64,000 bases of DNA from Lepus europaeus. Taxonomy: Eukaryota; Chordata; Mammalia; Lagomorpha; Leporidae. The translations under genes were made by a program, and so were the position numbers. Each line of letters starts with the position of its first letter. The first letter of the stretch is position 1. Below the pieces are notes generated by a model. It saw only the letters and a list, made by a program, of their open reading frames with translations, had not been told where the DNA came from and searched no databases. Positions 59,187 through 64,000 of this stretch are shown in pieces. Where the stretch lies: assembly GCF_033115175.1 (NCBI RefSeq), contig NC_084842.1, positions 27,239,549 through 27,303,548 on the forward strand, read 5' to 3'.

Positions 59187-59513
59187 CTTTAAGATTTATT
59201 TTTATTTATTTGAAAGACAGGGTTACAGAGAGAGGTAGAGACAGGGAGAGAGGTCTTCCATCCACTGGTTCACTCTCCAACTGGCTGCAACGGCTGGAGC
59301 TGCGCTGATCCCAAGCCAGGAGCCAGGAGCTTCCTCCTGGTCTCCCACATGGATGCAGGGGCCCAAGCACTTGGGCCACCCTCCACTGCTTTCCCAGGCC
59401 ATAGCAGAGAGCTGGATCAGAAGTGGAGCAGCCGGGACACAAACCAGTGCCCATATGGGATGCCAGCGCTTCAGGCCAGGGCTTTAACCCACTGCGCCAC
59501 AGCACCGGCCCCC
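59187..59513 (-). mobile_element. CSINE, reverse (cluster copy 4), exact TSD
   Basis: Complete body. TSD CCTTGTCTCCTTTTT is exact at 59172-59186 and 59514-59528. Confidence 0.97.
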
Positions 59514-59528
59514 CCTTGTCTCCTTTTT

Positions 59529-61260
59529 TGGTGAGAGATCTCCAGGTACCAACCAGGAAGCCACTGTTCCAAGACAGTAGTGGCAGCTTTCCACAGCCCC
59601 GCCCCTCATTGCTGCCAGCCTCCAGCCTATCCAGGAGAGGCAGTAAGGAGTGAGTGAGAGTGAGTGAGTGAGTGCTGGCCTCAAGTAGTTCCTGGGAGTC
59701 CCCTGCCTCCACGGCAGGGGCCAGTAGGAAGTGGTGACGGCGACCAGGATCACCAGGATCAAGGAGTGGCCCAGCAAGTGGGTAGAGCCTGGTATAGCCC
59801 TGTTGGCATCGCAATATTGCCTCCTTCCAACATATATGGGGGATTCCTCCCTAGACATGAGAGTGATAGACCGGCTCCTCACATGGAGCTCCTAGGGCAG
59901 CCACTCTGGGTGTGTGACCGGCGATGATGCTTCTTCAGGGCTTCAAAGGAGTAAATAAAGCAGAGTCAGAAGTCCGACACTGCACCTGCCTGGGGCTGAC
60001 TCCCACTCGCTCACGGGAGTGTGACTTGTTTGCAACAGGGGAATAAAGTTTGTGCTATTGTTTGCTGCAAACAAACAAGAGAGCAAAACTCTTAGAGGTA
60101 CCTTCCTGGGACACACAGAGCTCATATCTGGGGAGCAAGGATGCTGTCAGAACCACCCACATGGTTCCTGTCCATGCTCGGCTTCCTACCCCTGGCGACG
60201 GAGATTCAGTGTGGAGGTAACTGTGCAACACACAACCCCATGCACACCCCATGCCCACTCCTCACCTAGTCACAGAAGACCAGAGCCAAGATGCAGGAAA
60301 TAACATTTTCTCAGCAATTAGGATCACAAAGACGCAAACAAAAGAACAACAGAAGAGGAGGGAGAGTAGTTACAGCCCTCAGGACCATGGTCCAATACCT
60401 ACTACTACAATTGTCCTGGTGATTTAGACTTCTGGCAGGTGACTTAACTCCCATTTGCCATCAATGAAAATGCTATAAGGGTTTTTGCACAAGTTTCCAA
60501 AAGGAATTTCAGGCTTACATTTTTCAATGCATAGGATCTTGTACCTTTTCTTAAACCTTCTCGCTGGAAAACTTCTCCAAACAGGAACACAGTTCAGTGC
60601 CGGAGACATAAACTGGTCATCACAATCCCCATTCTGGGGATGTTGCTTCTACTTATTCTTTGTTCTGAGTCGCTGTCATGGCTCACAACGGTGCAAGTTC
60701 ACCCATAGGCCCCATCTACCGGCTCCCTGCCTAGTAAATGCTGTTGACGTGGTGTGGATAGGCAGGCATCTGGGTAAGTCTCAGGAGCTGGAACCCTTAT
60801 AACCTTGCATGTTACCTGTTCATCTGGCAATCAAAGATGCCCCCCTTCCCAAGATGCCCCTGTACTTCAGGGAGATCAAGAAGGAGGAGTAGATGTGGAT
60901 ATTAAGCTCCACATGAAATTGATGGATATATCATAAACATCCCAGATGGTTTCGTGCATGCAACAGCACTACCTCTACCTCATAAAAGAGACTGGGAATG
61001 GGGAGAGTTCTTTATTTGGCTAGGGATGACAGAGGTGCTGCATAGGTTTTCTCTCTGCCCCACCCCGACTGCCCTGGGGGAATCCTCCAGTCCACTGGTG
61101 ACAGGTATTCCTGAGTGTGGGGCAGCCCACAATGGAGCATGAATGTATGTTTTCTCTCTCCCTGTTAAATAAATCCTGTTCCCATTGGTCCACCCATGTA
61201 AATTTCTGCACTTAGACTTCTTTGTGAAAGGCAAGAATCCACATTACAGATTAGGATGTA
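59529..61260. other. Unclassified sequence, possibly decayed retroviral
   Basis: A (GAGT)n patch at 59645-59672. Polyadenylation-like AATAAA occurs at about 59953, 60042 and 61167, the last in CTGTTAAATAAATCCTG. The composition differs from the flanking AT-rich DNA. No protein family was recognised. Confidence 0.3.
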
Positions 61261-61474
61261 GTGTAGTGGGTAAGGCCGATGCCCGCAGTGCCAGCATCCC
61301 TTATGGGCGCCGGTTCGTGTTCTGCTATGGCCTGGGAAAGCAGCAGAGGATGGCCCAAGTCCTTGGGTCCCTGCATCTGCATGGGAAACCCAGAAGAGGC
61401 TCCTGGCTCCTGGCTTTGGATCAGCACAGCTCTAGCCATTGCGGCCAATTGGGGAGTGAACCAGCAGATGGAAG

Positions 61475-61515
<41 letters not shown>

Positions 61516-61577
61516 TCTTTCTATGATTCTTTTCTCTGAATTTCAAATAAATAAATAAATCTTTATAAAAAAAAAAG
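61261..61577 (+). mobile_element. CSINE, slightly 5' truncated, TSD
   Basis: It starts at GTGTAGTGGGTAAGGCC. TSD AGATTAGGATGTA at 61248-61260 and AGATTAGGATATA at 61578-61590. Confidence 0.95.
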
Positions 61578-61590
61578 AGATTAGGATATA

Positions 61591-62799
61591 CCCATGCCCA
61601 CAACATGTTGTAGACCTGATGTTCCTTTGAAAAAATAAGTCAGGCTTTCCTGTCAGATAAAACATGCTTCCTGTAGCAAACACTTCAGAACAGGAAAGTA
61701 TAATAAAGAAAATTAAAGTCACCTATAATCCAAAATCAGTAGTTTGCTGTATATACTTATGGTTGTTTTCCCTAGGGTATTTGCGTGTGTTGTGCCTGTT
61801 TTGGCTTTGATACGGGGAAGCTAGGTGAGACAGGAATTGGTGAGCTGGAATTTTTGCCAGCCCTGCATAGTAACTTTAGCCCTTCACCTATCAATTTGAT
61901 ATGCCCACCTTCCCAGGATGCACTTGTGTCTCATTTGGGACAGGGAGGAGGAGGGCAGTGATAGCCACACGGAAGTTAAGCTTGGAAGCCCCTCGGTGTT
62001 TTGTGTGCTGTTCGGTTCTGTGAGGGTGAGCACAGAACGCCCCCTACACCCCTTTCCTTGTCCTTGTCCTTGTCCTCGGTCTAAGTGACCCCAGGTTAGG
62101 CACACACCGCCCAGAAGCGTACACCGTTTCTCGGCTCCTCCTTTTACTTTCGGTTCGCCTGGCGAATTCACATAAGGGACTGATCATCCCAGAATTCAGA
62201 ACCAAGTCATCTTCCCTCACTCGAGAGAGGTGACACACCGGAGACACTGTGTGGGCATACGGCCTTGACCTAACGAATCAAGGAAGTCCCCCACTAAGCA
62301 CAGGACATACGTACAATCAGATACACCACTGTCTGTCTAAGGTAGGGAACCCCCTGCAGAATGCCATCAGCTGCTGAGGTGCTAGGAATTTGCTATGTTA
62401 TGGCAGCTGTGGGTGTCTTTCCTTTGGCTAGAATTGAAGTGGCACACCGCTCTTAAACACTCAAACATGGGAAAGATACCCCCCTCTCAGAATCCCACGT
62501 AGATTACCAAACATAGTGAACCTGTGAGTGATAAGAGCCTGACACTCCAGGCATCTGCCTCACAGACAACAGTTGATGACTCAGGGAGAGAGCTCTGACA
62601 GTGAAAACGACAATGTAACAAACAAGGCAGCAATGCCTAGTCAGCCACCCCCAAATACCCATGGGTTGAACTTAGATGACCTTGAGGCAATAACCCACAC
62701 GAGGTCATTCCATCTGCACCCAGTGAGGATCCCCACATTTGTGGCTGTCCTTGGGCACCCCATGCTCTCAGGGCAGCCGCTAGACCCCATCCCACCTGT
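61591..62799. other. Unclassified, probably ERV internal remnants
   Basis: A repeated TCCTTG block lies at 62053-62074. An open segment at 62573-62830 has no recognised domain. Its position just upstream of an integrase-like tail suggests proviral origin, but nothing direct shows it. Confidence 0.3.
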
Positions 62800-62994
62800 A
62801 TGTTTGCCTTTAATGTCAAAGTGGATGTAGAATTCAGGCCCTGGATTCCAACACCCATAGAAAGGCTTCTGCTAACCAAGAGTGGAGGACATGCTTGTGT
62901 CTTTCCAGAGAATGCGAGGCAGCCCATTTGGGTACCAGCCAGAAACATCAAGCCTGCAACTGACAGCCAACCAGAACCAGCTGAACAAGACTGA
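62800..62994 (+). pseudogene. ERV pol remnant: integrase C-terminal tail
   Basis: Seen: a short frame containing IPTPIERLLLTKSGGHACVF and, after two further residues, ARQPIWVPARNIKP, ending at a stop at 62992-62994. Known: the ring of Gly, Val-Phe and Trp-Val/Ile-Pro near the end is typical of the C-terminal end of class II (betaretrovirus-like) integrases. Inferred: this is the last part of a decayed pol gene. The catalytic core is absent, and the adjoining frame upstream does not join it. Only 360 bases separate its stop from the LTR, so env is largely deleted. Confidence 0.55.
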
Positions 62995-63344
62995 GAGCCC
63001 ACCTTGTTAGCAGACACACCTGCCCTATCATCCTACCCTGAGAAACTGCCCATAGCCACATCCATTACTGCTTTATACCCCACTAGATCTGGTCAGCCAC
63101 TCAAACGGCCCACAGCCTGTGTGCGGTCATGCCATTCCTGATTACCATTGTTCCTCATTCCTACCCCTATCTGAGCAAGCACTCCTGTGGTCTTCCGTTT
63201 TGAGAGCTGGTTAGTCAATGACGGGTAAGATCCCCTGGGGGACAACCTAAGACAGGCACAGCCACGTATGGAGACCACATGGAAATGGGGGTCAACAATG
63301 GTATGGCCAAAAGAATCATGCCTCCCGTTGCTCAAAAATAAATG

Positions 63345-63356
63345 AAAAGGGGGAAA
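63345..63356 (+). other. Retroviral polypurine tract
   Basis: GAAAAGGGGGAAA lies immediately before the TGTG start of the LTR, the usual plus-strand primer position. Confidence 0.7.
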
Positions 63357-63710
63357 TGTGGTGGAATGAGAAGGCCATGCCAAGATGGCCGCTGGCAAGC
63401 CAACGTCAGTTACTCAGGAGTGGCTTCAGAAGCCCCCTGGGAAACCACCTGGCAACAGAGCCTGCCTGGCAACAGGCTGTGATTGGATGGCTTCAGATAC
63501 TGCCTGGCAACAGGCTGTGATTGGTTAGGGCACAAACAGTCCCTTGACCGGATTGGCTGCCTTGGCTATATAAGCTGCTGTACCAACTGAAATAAATGAG
63601 TCTGCGGGCTGCTCGCCTCTGCCTGCTTTCACCCCACTCCCGGGGTCTGTGTGGTGACTCCACGCCTCTTGCCCCCACCACACTCCCCCTCTCAGAACGA
63701 ATCCACAACA
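63357..63710 (+). mobile_element. ERV 3' LTR
   Basis: It starts TGTGGTGGAATGAG after the polypurine tract. U3 holds two exact copies of a 24-base unit (63463-63486 and 63501-63524), each ending TGATTGG, an inverted CCAAT box. TATATAA lies at 63567-63573 and AATAAA at 63591-63596. The exact 3' edge is uncertain because no 5' LTR is visible. Confidence 0.7.
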
Positions 63711-63741
63711 ACAGGAGGCACTATAAAAACCCATTGCTTCA

Positions 63742-64000
63742 GGGCCGGCACAGTGGGTTAAATGCCCAGCCTGCAGTGCCAGCATCCCATATAGGCACTG
63801 GTTCAAGTCCCAGCTGCTCCTCTTCCGATCCAGCTCTCTGCTGGCCTGGGAAAGCAGTCAAAAATGGCCCAAGTGTTTGGGCCCCTGCACCCATGTGGGA
63901 GACCTGGAAGAAGCTCCTGGCATTAGCTTTGGATCAGCTCAGCTCTGGCTGTTGCAGTCATTTGGGGAGTGAACCAGCAGAATAGAGGATCCCTCTCTGG
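63742..64000 (+). mobile_element. CSINE, cut by window end
   Basis: GGGCCGGCACAGTGGGTTAA head to GGGGAGTGAACCAGCAG. The tail lies beyond the window. Confidence 0.95.

Noticed and set aside
59206..59814. 202-residue minus-strand open frame
   Set aside because: Mostly a CSINE plus adjacent unclassified sequence. No domain.
62573..62830. Open frame as an intact ERV protein
   Set aside because: Short, in a different frame from the integrase-like tail, and with no recognised retroviral motif.

Overview
This is a mammalian nuclear genomic window, almost certainly from a leporid (rabbit or hare). The diagnostic sign is roughly 45 copies of the lagomorph C-repeat SINE (CSINE). These have a tRNA-like head, a CT-rich stretch and an AATAAATAAATCTTT/poly-A tail, occur in both orientations and make up about a fifth of the window. 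Older mammalian repeats fill much of the rest: MIR, L2, L1M fragments, MaLR-type LTRs, MER5A, and Tigger- and mariner-like DNA transposons. No bacterial operon, CRISPR array or phage module is present.

Only one protein-coding exon can be supported: the first coding exon of STOX2 (storkhead box 2), long N-terminal form, on the minus strand at 9650-10001. It lies in a CpG island at about 9160-10560. It starts at an ATG in a strong Kozak context, encodes 117 codons plus one base, and ends at a canonical GTGAGT donor. Positions 1-9649 would then be STOX2 intron 1. Positions from about 10.5 kb to 64 kb are upstream (intergenic or 5' distal) sequence in which I find no other gene exon.

Layout. 1-9.6 kb: intron with nested SINE/LTR insertions, an L2, and one close inverted SINE pair. 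9.2-10.6 kb: CpG island with promoter and exon, followed upstream by an (AC)n and a long T-rich tract, then MER5A. 11-20 kb: SINEs, MIRs, L1 and LTR fragments. 20-23.6 kb: AT-rich and free of young SINEs. 23.6-31.5 kb: SINEs inserted into L1 fragments and into an older SINE. 32-33.6 kb: a Tigger-like MITE and a MaLR LTR split by a lagomorph L1 3' end. 34-46.4 kb: SINEs with clear target-site duplications (TSDs), including a triplicated TSD and a SINE inside a SINE. 46.4-52 kb: mostly old, SINE-poor sequence. 52-60 kb: dense SINEs, including a MIR split twice and four same-strand SINEs in a row. 60-63.7 kb: a decayed class II-like endogenous retrovirus 3' end with a recognisable LTR. 63.7-64 kb: a SINE that runs off the window.

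The interest lies in the STOX2 alternative N-terminus and its promoter, and in an unusually legible record of nested retrotransposition. I did not find a previously undescribed gene system. Family names for old repeats come from recognition by eye, not from a database search.
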